64,000 bases of DNA from Aliivibrio salmonicida LFI1238 (GTDB lineage Bacteria; Pseudomonadota; Gammaproteobacteria; Enterobacterales; Vibrionaceae), in assembly GCF_000196495.1 (NCBI RefSeq), contig NC_011312.1, positions 248,001 through 312,000 of the forward strand. The letters are read 5' to 3'. Under the pieces are notes generated by a model. It was not told where the DNA came from. It saw only the letters and a list, made by a program, of their open reading frames with translations, and did no database searches. The translations under genes were made by a program, and so were the position numbers. Within the stretch, counting starts at the first letter, position 1. Each line of letters opens with the position of its first letter. Of the stretch, positions 27,687 through 36,334 are shown piece by piece.

Positions 27687-28334
27687 TTATTCAGCGTCAA
27701 TATTTTCAATGAACTCTTCATCGAATTCAAAAGCAGGTGCAAACCAGGTATCTAATTTTGCGCGTAATAAATCAACACCAATACCTTTCAATGAAGAGAA
27801 AGCATCAACCGCTACTTCACCACCAAATTCTAATGAAGCTTCACGAATTTTTAATACTTGAGTTTGGCGAGCACCACTTTTTAACTTGTCAGCTTTAGTC
27901 AGTAGTACTTGAACTGGAATCGCTTGATCGACAGCCCAATAGATTAATTGTTGATCAAGGTCTTTCATTGGATGACGGATATCCATCAATACCACTAAGC
28001 CTTTTAAGCATTCGCGTTTTTGTAGGTATTCACCTAATGATTTCTGCCATTTCTTTTTCAGTTCAATTGGAACCTGCGCAAAACCGTATCCAGGTAAATC
28101 GACAATATGACAGTTCTCATCCACTTTGAATAAGTTAATCAGCTGCGTACGACCAGGCGTTTTTGAGGTTTTCGCTAAGCTTCTTTGGTTTGTTAAGCGA
28201 TTTAATGCGCTTGATTTACCCGCATTTGAACGGCCAGCGAAGGCAACTTCAATACCTTCATCTTCAGGTAGATGGCGAATATCTGGTGCACTGGTAATAA
28301 AGTGTGTCTTTTGATAGTGAATGATTTTGCTCAC
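27687..28334 (-). CDS. engB: Ribosome-biogenesis GTPase EngB (YihA)
   Basis: 215 residues from the GTG at 28334, chosen because GGAG lies six bases upstream and because the E. coli protein begins at a similar point; the upstream ATG at 28361 would add nine residues. G motifs: G1 GRSNAGKSS (about 34), G2 TPGRTQ, G3 DLPGYGFA, G4 TKADK. Required for 50S assembly. Conserved polA-spf-engB order. Confidence 0.95.
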   Translation of the reverse strand: MSKIIHYQKTHFITSAPDIRHLPEDEGIEVAFAGRSNAGKSSALNRLTNQRSLAKTSKTPGRTQLINLFKVDENCHIVDLPGYGFAQVPIELKKKWQKSLGEYLQKRECLKGLVVLMDIRHPMKDLDQQLIYWAVDQAIPVQVLLTKADKLKSGARQTQVLKIREASLEFGGEVAVDAFSSLKGIGVDLLRAKLDTWFAPAFEFDEEFIENIDAE

Positions 28335-28443
28335 TGTTAACTCCGTCTCGAGTGAAACCAAGCTGTAGATAATGATCCAAGTAGGATTATTGTAGTCAGC
28401 TGATTACTTTTTTGTGAAAATGTGTAAAATAACCGCATTAAGG

Positions 28444-28470
28444 TTGTCACTGTTAACTTTTTGGTGACAA
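28444..28470. promoter_or_regulatory. Inverted repeat in the engB-cytochrome c4 gap
   Basis: TTGTCAC and GTGACAA form a seven-base inverted repeat 13 bases apart in the 287-base divergent gap. It could be an operator for either gene. The regulator is not recognised. The rest of the gap shows no ORF or RNA signature. Confidence 0.3.
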
Positions 28471-28621
28471 ACTTAGAACAAAAACGGTAAAGGTCGCTCA
28501 TTATATCATGCTGTAGCCAATTTAGAGCGGTACTGGAAGCTTAATATTCAACACAATGCGAAGAAACCTTGTTAAAAAGGGTAACTCATTGTGAGGGAAC
28601 GATAATAATAAATGGAATGTC

Positions 28622-29239
28622 ATGAAAAAATTAGCGCTGATATTAACTCTCCTAGCTAGTTGCTCAACATGGGCTCAAGGAGACATCGAAGCTGGGAAGC
28701 AAAAATCTGTAACTTGTACGGCTTGTCATGGTCAAGAGGGCAACAGTACTCTGACTCAATACCCGAACTTAGCTGGTCAACACGCAGGTTATCTTGAAAA
28801 GCAGATCAATGAATTTAAATTAGGGATGCAAACCCAAGGAAAACAAGGCCGTATGGACCCTGTTATGGGAGCAATGGCGATGGCGGTTAGTGAAGAAGAT
28901 GCAAAAGACATTGCAGCGTATTACGCCTCTTTACCAATGGCTGATAACACAACGCCTGAAGACTCGATTCCTGCCGGTAAAGCATTATATTTAGCGGGTG
29001 ATATGGAACGTGGTATTACGGCTTGTGTTGCTTGTCATGGACCGCGTGGTAACGGAACCTCACTGTCAGGTTTTCCTAAGATATCAGGACAACATTCTGA
29101 CTACGTGAAAGCGCAGTTAGAGAAGTTTCGCTCTGCTGATCGTGCAAACGATATGAATGGTATGATGCGTGATATCGCCAAAAAGCTTACTGACGACGAC
29201 ATTGCGACACTTTCGCAATATGTTGGTGGCTTGCATTAA
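28622..29239 (+). CDS. Dihaem cytochrome c4
   Basis: 205 residues. Signal peptide MKKLALILTLLASCSTWA with cleavage before QGD, so it acts in the periplasm. Two class I haem domains follow, with CTACHG (about 32-37) and CVACHG (about 137-142), each with a downstream ligand methionine (candidates MDPVMG and MNGMM). Family knowledge: cytochrome c4 passes electrons to cbb3-type oxidase. In V. cholerae a gene of this type also lies close to polA. It has its own terminator. Confidence 0.92.
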   Translation: MKKLALILTLLASCSTWAQGDIEAGKQKSVTCTACHGQEGNSTLTQYPNLAGQHAGYLEKQINEFKLGMQTQGKQGRMDPVMGAMAMAVSEEDAKDIAAYYASLPMADNTTPEDSIPAGKALYLAGDMERGITACVACHGPRGNGTSLSGFPKISGQHSDYVKAQLEKFRSADRANDMNGMMRDIAKKLTDDDIATLSQYVGGLH

Positions 29240-29269
29240 TTTCTAATGCAGCAGTAACGAATTTAAAGA

Positions 29270-29294
29270 AGCAGCTCTTGTAGCTGCTTTTTTT
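29270..29294 (+). terminator. Terminator of the cytochrome c4 gene
   Basis: AGCAGCT pairs perfectly with AGCTGCT across a five-base loop and is followed by seven T. Confidence 0.9.
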
Positions 29295-29380
29295 ATGAAA
29301 AATACATGAAAAACGATTATCTTTGCACCAGTATCGGGTATACTTCCCGCCCTAGAATTTTCAGGGAGTAGAGTGAGTTT

Positions 29381-30025
29381 ATGATGCAATTCTGCCCTTT
29401 GTGTCAGCATTCGCAGGCTGATAACTTCCACCAAGATAAGCATCGACGTTATTATCGTTGTCAGCAATGTTATCTTATTTATGTGGATGAGGCAGATCGT
29501 TTCGACGCTGAAGCTGAAAAAGCTCACTACGATTGTCATGAAAATAATCTTGACGATGAAGGGTATAAAACCTTCTTATCACGATTTTCTGAGCCCTTGT
29601 TGCAACGTGTTGGTAAGACACCTCAACAAGGTCTAGACTTTGGATGTGGCCCTGGACCATTGCTTGCTCATATGATGAGAGAAGCGGGTCACCATATCGA
29701 ACTCTATGATATTTATTACACACCAGATAAGTCCGTGCTTACTAAGCAGTACGACTTCGTCAGTTGTACAGAAGCTATTGAGCATTTTTATCAACCTCAA
29801 AACGAATTGGAATTGTTATTGAGCTTGATAAAACCTGGTGGTTGGTTAGGTATCATGACGAAACTAGCCAGGGACGAAAGCGCGTTTGCCACTTGGCATT
29901 ACAAGAGTGATTTAACCCATGTCAGCTTTTTCAGCAAAGACACATTTGAGTTTGTAGCAAAGCGCTATCAACTTGATATGGAGTTTGTTGGAGAGGATGT
30001 CATTTTACTGAGGAAAACCCAGTAA
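29381..30025 (+). CDS. Class I SAM methyltransferase with N-terminal zinc-ribbon-like CxxC pairs
   Basis: 214 residues. The N-terminus carries CPLC (5-8) and CQQC (27-30), suggesting a zinc ribbon. The SAM motif is LDFGCGPGPLLAHM (about 85-98). TEAIEHFYQP and LIKPGGWLGIMT give post-I motifs of the methyltransf_11/23 type. The substrate is not known. The stop codon overlaps the yihI start (TAATG), so the two are translated together, hinting at a ribosome- or RNA-linked role. Confidence 0.8.
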   Translation: MMQFCPLCQHSQADNFHQDKHRRYYRCQQCYLIYVDEADRFDAEAEKAHYDCHENNLDDEGYKTFLSRFSEPLLQRVGKTPQQGLDFGCGPGPLLAHMMREAGHHIELYDIYYTPDKSVLTKQYDFVSCTEAIEHFYQPQNELELLLSLIKPGGWLGIMTKLARDESAFATWHYKSDLTHVSFFSKDTFEFVAKRYQLDMEFVGEDVILLRKTQ

Positions 30026-30573
30026 TGAGCCGTACTAAAAAAGCCCGTACTCCGGGAATGGCGAGTGAGCCAGTAGTTGTAACACGTAACCGTACCGATC
30101 GTGACGTAGACAGTCGTGAAATTAAGCGTAAAAAGAAACGTAAAGGCCTAAAACCTGGAGCTCGTAACGTTGAAAGCGATTCAGAGAAAGCACGTCGTTT
30201 TTCTCAGAATAAAGATCCTCGTATTGGCAGTAAAAAACCAATTCAACTTGTTGTTGAAGAGAAGAAGAAATCAAGCAAGCAAGAGCGTCGTTTAACTAAT
30301 GAGCAAGAATTGGCTCAATTAGAAAATGATGCGCAATTGATGGTTCTTCTTGATCGTATCGATAATGGTGAAAACCTAGGTATGGGTCTGCAAAAATACG
30401 TAGATGAAAAATTAGCACGTATTGAGCACTTAATGGGTCGTTTAGGCTTATTAGAAGACGAAGAGACAGAAGAAGAAATTGCTGAATTCCCTGAGTTCGC
30501 GGCGCCTAAAACAAAAAGCGACGATGACCTATTAGCTGAATTTGATAATTTCAACATGGATGATTTTAAATAA
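30025..30573 (+). CDS. yihI: Der GTPase-activating protein YihI
   Basis: 182 residues, highly charged. Basic N-terminal half (KKARTPGMASE, KRKKKRKGLKPGARN) and acidic C-terminus, as in E. coli YihI. Conserved middle NEQELAQLENDAQLMVLLDR. It stimulates the GTPase Der in 50S biogenesis. Located just before hemN as in E. coli, though a DUF2489 gene is inserted. Confidence 0.93.
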   Translation: MSRTKKARTPGMASEPVVVTRNRTDRDVDSREIKRKKKRKGLKPGARNVESDSEKARRFSQNKDPRIGSKKPIQLVVEEKKKSSKQERRLTNEQELAQLENDAQLMVLLDRIDNGENLGMGLQKYVDEKLARIEHLMGRLGLLEDEETEEEIAEFPEFAAPKTKSDDDLLAEFDNFNMDDFK

Positions 30574-30575
30574 TT

Positions 30576-31067
30576 ATGACTACAGTAACCCTGTTAGCAC
30601 TGCTTGGTGGTGCAATTATTCTTGCGTTAGCGGGCTACGCTAGCAGCTTACTGATGAAGTTGAAAAAGCAGAAGGAACTGCAAGAACGACACAGAAAATT
30701 GGCGATACAGAAACGTAACGCCAATATTTTTGATAACGTGGTTTTATTATGCCAAGCCAGTCTTCAAGAGCAATGTGACTACTCTGAAATGTCGATTCGT
30801 TTGTACTGTATTATGGATTATCTACAAGATGATGATCGTATTGATGTAGAAAAAGAATACCCAGCATTATCTGAGTTGTACCATGTTGTGAAAGACATGC
30901 CTCGCGGTGATAAAAGACAAGCGCTCGCTAAGCAAGATCGAATGAAAGATAATTTGATTCGAACTAAAGCAGAAGCCCGCTTACAAGATGCAGTGAAAAT
31001 CGAGATTCAACAACTGCACGATCGAATAAAACCATTGAATCAAAAAATCGATATTAAAATGATCTGA
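30576..31067 (+). CDS. DUF2489-like membrane-anchored protein
   Basis: 163 residues. One N-terminal membrane segment (about 4-24, LLALLGGAIILALAGYASS) is followed by a basic coiled helical region. Cytoplasmic part contains CDYSEMSIRLYCIMDYL (about 68-84). I assign DUF2489 by memory of this family between yihI and hemN in vibrios. The start is two bases after yihI, so they form one operon with the methyltransferase. No function known. Confidence 0.75.
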   Translation: MTTVTLLALLGGAIILALAGYASSLLMKLKKQKELQERHRKLAIQKRNANIFDNVVLLCQASLQEQCDYSEMSIRLYCIMDYLQDDDRIDVEKEYPALSELYHVVKDMPRGDKRQALAKQDRMKDNLIRTKAEARLQDAVKIEIQQLHDRIKPLNQKIDIKMI

Positions 31068-31178
31068 TCGACACTTCTTTTGATTGTTGCCTTGAAGTTA
31101 TCGGCTTTAGAAGTGAGATGCTTTATTATGCAAGCATCAAGAAGCGTCTATTTAGATATCAAGAGATGGAAGTAAGTC

Positions 31179-32552
31179 ATGTCAAATCAACAAATAGTAT
31201 GGGACCAAGCGATCATAGAGAAGTATAACTACTCTGGTCCTCGCTACACCTCTTACCCAACCGCTTTAGAGTTTCATGAAGCGTATACTCCTGCTGAATT
31301 CGACATGGCGTGTACTCAGTATCCTGAGCGACCACTGTCTCTGTATATCCATATCCCATTTTGTCACAAGCTGTGTTATTTCTGTGGCTGTAATAAAGTC
31401 ATTACTCGTCATCATCATAAAGCGGACATCTACTTAGACTCATTAGAGTTAGAGATCCGTCAACGAGCGGCGTTATTTACCGATCGTAAAGTAACCCAGT
31501 TGCATTTTGGTGGCGGCACACCAACGTTTTTAACGAAAATCCAATTTACTCGCTTAATGAATTTATTACGTGGTGAATTTCATTTTGAAGCGGGTGCTGA
31601 GATCAGTATCGAAGTTGATCCACGTGAAATTGAATTGGATATGTTGGATCACTTACGTGATGAAGGGTTCAATCGTTTAAGTATTGGTGTTCAAGACTTT
31701 AATAAAGAAGTTCAGTTATTGGTTAACCGTGATCAAGATGAAGACTTTATTATCTCTATGGTGCAGCGAGCGAAAGAATTAGGTTTCCGTTCAACTAACC
31801 TTGATTTGATTTATGGTTTACCAAAACAGTCCGCAGAATCATTAGCTATCACGATTAAGCGCGTACTTGAAATGGAACCGGGTCGTTTGTCTGTTTTTAA
31901 CTACGCACACATGCCAACCTTATTTGCTGCGCAGCGTAAAATTAAAGACGCCGATTTACCTGCACCCGCGGAAAAATTGGTGATGCTGCAAGACACCATT
32001 GAAACGTTAACTGGTGCCGGTTACCAGTTTATCGGAATGGATCACTTTGCACTGCCTGATGATGAGTTAGCGGTCGCGCAACGTGATGGCATTCTTCACC
32101 GTAATTTCCAAGGTTACACCACTCAAGGTGAGTGTGATTTATTGGGTATGGGTGTATCAGCTATCTCTATGATTGGCGACAGTTACGCACAGAATAAGAA
32201 AGATTTAAAAGAATATTACGCACAGGTGGATGATAAGCGTCATGCATTGTGGCGTGGTGTTGCACTTGATCAGGATGATTTAATTCGTCGTGAAGTGATT
32301 AAACAGCTGATCTGTAATTTCACGCTAGATACTAAAGCGATTGAAGTCGAGTTTAATTTAGATTTTGCTACGTACTTTGCAGAAGATTTTAAATTGCTGC
32401 AAACGTTTGTCGATGATGAGCTTGTGTCTCTGCATGAAGGCCGTATTGATGTTGAATTACGTGGTCGTTTATTGATCCGTAATATCTGTATGTGTTTTGA
32501 TAAATACCTTCGTGACCGTGCGCGTCAACAGCAGTTTTCTAGAGTTATCTAA
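31179..32552 (+). CDS. hemN: Oxygen-independent coproporphyrinogen-III oxidase
   Basis: 457 residues (E. coli 457). Radical-SAM enzyme for anaerobic heme synthesis: decarboxylates coproporphyrinogen III to protoporphyrinogen IX. The iron-sulfur motif is CHKLCYFCGC (about 62-71; three cysteines of CxxxCxxC plus the extra one). Conserved GGGTPTFL (about 112) and RLSIGVQDFN (about 167) are present. The C-terminal HemN domain carries the RREVIKQLICNF element. Intact. Confidence 0.97.
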   Translation: MSNQQIVWDQAIIEKYNYSGPRYTSYPTALEFHEAYTPAEFDMACTQYPERPLSLYIHIPFCHKLCYFCGCNKVITRHHHKADIYLDSLELEIRQRAALFTDRKVTQLHFGGGTPTFLTKIQFTRLMNLLRGEFHFEAGAEISIEVDPREIELDMLDHLRDEGFNRLSIGVQDFNKEVQLLVNRDQDEDFIISMVQRAKELGFRSTNLDLIYGLPKQSAESLAITIKRVLEMEPGRLSVFNYAHMPTLFAAQRKIKDADLPAPAEKLVMLQDTIETLTGAGYQFIGMDHFALPDDELAVAQRDGILHRNFQGYTTQGECDLLGMGVSAISMIGDSYAQNKKDLKEYYAQVDDKRHALWRGVALDQDDLIRREVIKQLICNFTLDTKAIEVEFNLDFATYFAEDFKLLQTFVDDELVSLHEGRIDVELRGRLLIRNICMCFDKYLRDRARQQQFSRVI

Positions 32553-32623
32553 GAGCGGATAAAGCGGGGAAGAGCGCTCCTATGGTCCTGTGAAAACCTG
32601 ATTGTTTGCCTAAGAATTTGAAG

Positions 32624-32654
32624 CCGTAGGTGTTATGCACCTGCGGTTTTTTTT
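32624..32654 (+). terminator. Terminator of hemN
   Basis: CCGTAGGTG pairs with CACCTGCGG (one G-T), TTATG loop, then eight T. It lies 70 bases after the hemN stop and just before repeat C. Confidence 0.88.
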
Positions 32655-32659
32655 GGAAA

Positions 32660-32687
32660 TTAGAAACTATACGCTGCGCTAACTAGG
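32660..32687. repeat. Dispersed palindromic repeat, copy C (cut by IS66)
   Basis: Only the arm TAGAAACTATACGCTGCGCT AACTAG-type sequence is present; it stops at the IS66 left end at 32688. The rest of the element is not on the far side of the IS, where coaD begins instead. So the IS junction is a rearrangement point rather than a simple insertion. Confidence 0.7.
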
Positions 32688-32768
32688 GTAAGCGTGCGGG
32701 GAACTACACCTAACAAATAAAATTCATTATGCGTATCTTACGATCTTTCATTTAACGAGAACGTAATT

Positions 32769-33083
32769 ATGCAAAAAGATAAAAAGAGAACACCAGAGCA
32801 ATGGCACGCTCTATTTGAATCTCAGCAATCTAGCAAGCTTAGTGCCGCTGAATTTTGTCGTAACCATAATATTCTGCCAAAGACATTTAGTGCACGTAAA
32901 GCACGATGGAAACAAAAGATTAACGCTTCTACTTTCTTGAAAGTAGAAGCGTTAACATCAACTATCATCGCCACTCCACAATTACCAGATATTCAACTTT
33001 CTATCGGAAAATTGCGATTAACATTGCCAGCTAATACTGAACCTCACTGGATAGGACTCTTATTAAAAGGGTATCAATCATGA
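32769..33083 (+). CDS. tnpA: IS66 accessory protein TnpA (copy 2)
   Basis: 104 residues, identical to the copy 1 protein; helix-turn-helix-like N-terminal half. Carries the 17-bp perfect inverted repeat at 32920-32955 inside the coding sequence. Confidence 0.93.
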   Translation: MQKDKKRTPEQWHALFESQQSSKLSAAEFCRNHNILPKTFSARKARWKQKINASTFLKVEALTSTIIATPQLPDIQLSIGKLRLTLPANTEPHWIGLLLKGYQS

Positions 33084-33427
33084 ATGTATTTACTGATGTT
33101 TCCACCATTTATCTTCATCGTGATTTTGTCGATTTTCGCAAGGCCATTAATGGCCTTGTCGTGATTGTTGAGCAAGAAATGCAACTATCACCGTTTAGTG
33201 ATGCTCTATTTATATTTTGCAATAAGCCTCGTGATAAACTCAAAATATTGTATTGGGATAAAACAGGATTCGCTTTATGGTACAAGCGATTAGATGAAGA
33301 CCGCTTCAAATGGCCACGAAATATAAATAACGATACGTTAGCATTATCAGAGCAGCAACTGACACTGCTATTACAAGGTTTTGATATCTTAGGACATCAA
33401 CCGGTACATTATCAAACAACCCTTTAA
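33080..33427 (+). CDS. tnpB: IS66 accessory protein TnpB (copy 2)
   Basis: 115 residues, identical to copy 1; IS66 Orf2 family. Overlaps the tnpA stop by four bases. A perfect 20-base palindrome (33139-33158, centre GGCCATTAATGGCC) lies in the coding sequence. Confidence 0.95.
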   Translation: MNVFTDVSTIYLHRDFVDFRKAINGLVVIVEQEMQLSPFSDALFIFCNKPRDKLKILYWDKTGFALWYKRLDEDRFKWPRNINNDTLALSEQQLTLLLQGFDILGHQPVHYQTTL

Positions 33428-33498
33428 ATAGTTGATTCTCAGTCAAGAATAGGAGGCAACCGATTGATTACCTGTATTATCGTTATATAGTCATCTAC

Positions 33499-34986
33499 AT
33501 GACTGATAAAATAAAACCACTTCCTGATACCATTGACGAGCTGAAAGCACTTGTGCTTCAGCTTGAAAATAAATATAACCGTCTTCTAGAGCAATTTCGG
33601 CTGGCTCAACATCAGCGCTTTGGTAAAAGCAGTGAATCTGACTCGACTCAATTTGATTTATTCAATGAAACAGAAGAAGAAATCATCATTGAAAATGATG
33701 ATACACAAACGATTACCTACACTCGTCAAAAGCCAAAACGCCAACGCTTACCTGAAGACTTACCGCGTACTGTTATTATCCACGACATAAAAGATAAAAC
33801 TTGTAAGTGTTGCGGTCTAGAGATGCATGCGATGGGTAAAGACATCAGTGAAAAGTTGGAATTTGTACCAGCTAAAGTGGAAGTTATTCAACATGTTCGT
33901 CCTAAATATGCTTGCCGAAATTGTGAAAAAAACAATACTTCAGTAGACATTAAACAAGCCCCAATGCCAGCGTCACCAATCCCTAAAGGGATTGCGACCG
34001 CAAGTTTACTTGCTCAAATTATTACGGCTAAATTTCAATACAGTCTTCCACTTTATCGTCAAGAAACGTTATTTCAGCAATGGGGTATCATTATTGGACG
34101 GCGAACGATGGCGGATTGGTTAATAAAATGCTCGGTACTATTTACCCCTCTTAATAACGAGTTACATCGTATTTTGCTTGAACAACCCACTCTGCATTGT
34201 GATGAAACAACGGTAAATGTGTTGGATGTTGAAAAAGCAAAATGTTATATGTGGGTCTACTGCTCTGGCTATGATTCTCCAGGCTCTGGTGTTTTGCCTG
34301 GAATTGTACTTTATGATTATCAATCTAGCAGGCATGGCTACCATCCAGTTAACTTTTTAAAAGGTTATAACGGGTATTTACATACCGATGGTTACCAAGG
34401 TTATGAACAAACTGAAGCGATGTTAGTTGGCTGTTGGGCACACGCACGTCGACGATTTATTGAGGCTCAACGTGTTCAAGTAAAAGGGAAAACAGGGAGT
34501 GCAGATTGGGTATTGAGTAAAATCCAAAAGCTATACCGGATCGAATCGTTATTAAAAGAGGCTTCCCCTGAAGCCAAGTATGTTGCTAGGCAGACAGAAG
34601 CCCGCGATTTACTTAAAGAGCTCCGTGATTGGCTTGATAGCGCAGTTAGTCGAGTATCACCTAAAACAAAATTAGGTGAGGCGATTAGCTATACATTAAA
34701 TCAATGGGATAAATTAGTTCGTTATATTGATGATGGATTGTTATCTATTGATAACAATCGAGCAGAGCGAGCGGTTAAACCGTTTGTTATCGGCCGGAAA
34801 AACTGGTTATTTTCGGGTTCAACGGCTGGTGCAGATTCAAGTGCAATGCTTTACAGCATTGTAGAAACAGCAAAGGCAAACGGATTAATCCCTTACGATT
34901 ATATTAGGTATTGTCTAGATCGTTTATGTGTTGGATCGCCAGATATCGATTCACTTTTACCTTGGAATGTAAAAGACAAGGTGTAG
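33499..34986 (+). CDS. tnpC: IS66 transposase TnpC (copy 2)
   Basis: 495 residues, identical to copy 1; DDE enzyme with zinc-ribbon-like cysteines and the DNNRAERAVKPF motif. A perfect ten-base stem, GATTGTTATC with GATAACAATC (34737-34760), lies just before that motif. An apparently intact and active copy. Confidence 0.97.
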   Translation: MTDKIKPLPDTIDELKALVLQLENKYNRLLEQFRLAQHQRFGKSSESDSTQFDLFNETEEEIIIENDDTQTITYTRQKPKRQRLPEDLPRTVIIHDIKDKTCKCCGLEMHAMGKDISEKLEFVPAKVEVIQHVRPKYACRNCEKNNTSVDIKQAPMPASPIPKGIATASLLAQIITAKFQYSLPLYRQETLFQQWGIIIGRRTMADWLIKCSVLFTPLNNELHRILLEQPTLHCDETTVNVLDVEKAKCYMWVYCSGYDSPGSGVLPGIVLYDYQSSRHGYHPVNFLKGYNGYLHTDGYQGYEQTEAMLVGCWAHARRRFIEAQRVQVKGKTGSADWVLSKIQKLYRIESLLKEASPEAKYVARQTEARDLLKELRDWLDSAVSRVSPKTKLGEAISYTLNQWDKLVRYIDDGLLSIDNNRAERAVKPFVIGRKNWLFSGSTAGADSSAMLYSIVETAKANGLIPYDYIRYCLDRLCVGSPDIDSLLPWNVKDKV

Positions 34987-34998
34987 TTCCCCGCACGC

Positions 34999-35310
34999 TT
35001 ACGTTAAGCCAAATTCATACTCAAAATCCATCGTGGTTCTTAAGCCTCGGACCAATAGGTTTGCTTGTTTCTGTCTTGCGAAATCCACCATTAGTCCAGA
35101 GAAACCCTCAACGGACACGTTTGGCAGATCCTGAGTTACTTCTTGCACTAATTGAACGCGCTCATCGAGCGTAAATAAAGTATTTTTACTTGGGCTGGCC
35201 GCTACCGCCACAATAATGTGTTCAAACATGGCCGCAGAGCGTTTAATTAAATCTAAATGCCCATTAGTGATTGGATCAAAAGTGCCAGGATAAAGCGTTA
35301 ATTTAGTCAT
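34999..35310 (-). pseudogene. coaD: Phosphopantetheine adenylyltransferase, C-terminal third removed by IS66
   Basis: Penultimate enzyme of coenzyme A synthesis, normally essential and about 160 residues. Native sequence runs from MTKLTLYPGTFDPITNGHLD (HxGH-type motif NGHL) through LLVRGLRTTMDFEYEF to GL. At base 35003 it meets the IS66 end, and the frame closes with T and a TAA, giving about 104 residues. The missing part holds the SSTxVR-type catalytic motif, so this copy should be inactive. The start overlaps the upstream glycosyltransferase by eight bases. mutM, its usual neighbour, is absent from the window. Confidence 0.9.
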
Positions 35311-36334
35311 GTTGTAAAGCTCGTTGGTAAACCTTGAAATACAGAGCCGCAGTATGCTCAATCATAAAGGCGGTTAATTTTTCCCACCCACCTTCAATTA
35401 AGTGCTCTTTTAGCGTGGCATTATTAGCTATTTTTTCAATGTGTTCTGCCAGTTCTGTAGAGTTACCCGGCTCGATAAGTAGCCCTGATTTTTCATGTTC
35501 GATAATGTTAGGGATCCCTCCTGCACGCGAACCTATAGCAGGAAGGCCTGTACTCATGCCTTCTAAAATCACAGACCCGAGCCCTTCAGTATAAGAAGGG
35601 TGGATCAACAAATCTGCAGCCGCAAACCAGTCACCCATATTATGTTGACGACCCATAAACGAAATATTAGTTAATCCTGAAGCTTGCTTTTCTAGTTCAC
35701 AGCGTTGTTTCCCATCCCCCAATAAACAGATATGAACACGAGGATCTTTCAGTAGCATTGCGGCGTTAACGGTGACATCAAACCCTTTATGAGGGATCAT
35801 ATTACCGGCTTGAATAACCAAAAATTTATCCTTAAATCGCTCCCTAATATTCGCGACTTCAGAATGATTGATCGGATAAGTAACCGGTGAATCAGGAATC
35901 GTCATAATATGTTGTTGCGGAAGGCGTTGTCGCACTACCTCAGAAACACAAGTACTGATCCCAACAATGGCCGCTGCATTTGAATACGCAAAAGTAGTGA
36001 GCCATTTTTTCTTAATAGGATTATCTAAACGTCGAGTAATGATATAAGGCGTTTGACTTACTTTATGTTGAAGTGCAGCCCAATAGATAGCATGCCCCTC
36101 ATGAACATGTAAAACCGCGTCTTTCGGAAGAGAAATCGTGTGACCTAGTAGATAATGTCGAACAGTAATAACTTCGCAGCCTAAATCTGATATCGCGTTA
36201 TAAAAAGGGCTGTTAGTTAGAGCAATCACTGCGATATTTTGCTTCTCTTTTAGATGTTGCTGGATGAGTGCGAGGGTTTGCTGTTCCCCGCCACTGAAAC
36301 CACGAGCAAGATTAACATGATAAATTTTCATCAT
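35303..36334 (-). CDS. GT4-family glycosyltransferase, LPS core
   Basis: 343 residues, GT-B fold. The N-terminal domain starts MKIYHVNLARGFSGGEQQT. The C-terminal GT4 nucleotide-sugar domain has FLVIQAGNMIPHKGFDV (about 173) and HPSYTEGLGSVILEGMSTGL PAIGS-type sequence (about 250-275), including the ExxxxxE-like site. The acceptor is unknown; position in an operon with a GT9, a WaaE-like enzyme and coaD indicates core assembly. The gene upstream of it (36334) abuts it. Confidence 0.82.
   Translation of the reverse strand: MMKIYHVNLARGFSGGEQQTLALIQQHLKEKQNIAVIALTNSPFYNAISDLGCEVITVRHYLLGHTISLPKDAVLHVHEGHAIYWAALQHKVSQTPYIITRRLDNPIKKKWLTTFAYSNAAAIVGISTCVSEVVRQRLPQQHIMTIPDSPVTYPINHSEVANIRERFKDKFLVIQAGNMIPHKGFDVTVNAAMLLKDPRVHICLLGDGKQRCELEKQASGLTNISFMGRQHNMGDWFAAADLLIHPSYTEGLGSVILEGMSTGLPAIGSRAGGIPNIIEHEKSGLLIEPGNSTELAEHIEKIANNATLKEHLIEGGWEKLTAFMIEHTAALYFKVYQRALQHD

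Larger units (their letters stand above)
32688..35002 (+). mobile_element. IS66-family insertion sequence, copy 2 (2,315 bp)
   Basis: Mirror image of copy 1: same 24-bp terminal repeats beginning GTAAGCGTGCGGGGAACTAC, same length, same three proteins, opposite orientation. Flanking 8-mers are TAACTAGG and GTTAAGCC, which do not match each other. They also do not match the flanks of copy 1 in any pairing, so a single inversion between the two copies cannot explain the junctions. Confidence 0.97.

Noticed and set aside
27528..27861. 75- and 82-residue ORFs after Spot 42
   Set aside because: They run through the terminator of the sRNA candidate and into engB on the opposite strand; no ribosome site or homology seen.
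6968..35010. Simple inversion between the two IS66 copies as explanation of the missing target duplications
   Set aside because: After swapping, the flanks would have to match as GTTTGAAC with CCTAGTTA and TCTAATCC with GTTAAGCC; they do not.
34911..35174. 87-residue ORF spanning the IS66 end and coaD on the plus strand
   Set aside because: Shadow of the coaD remnant and IS end; no family features.
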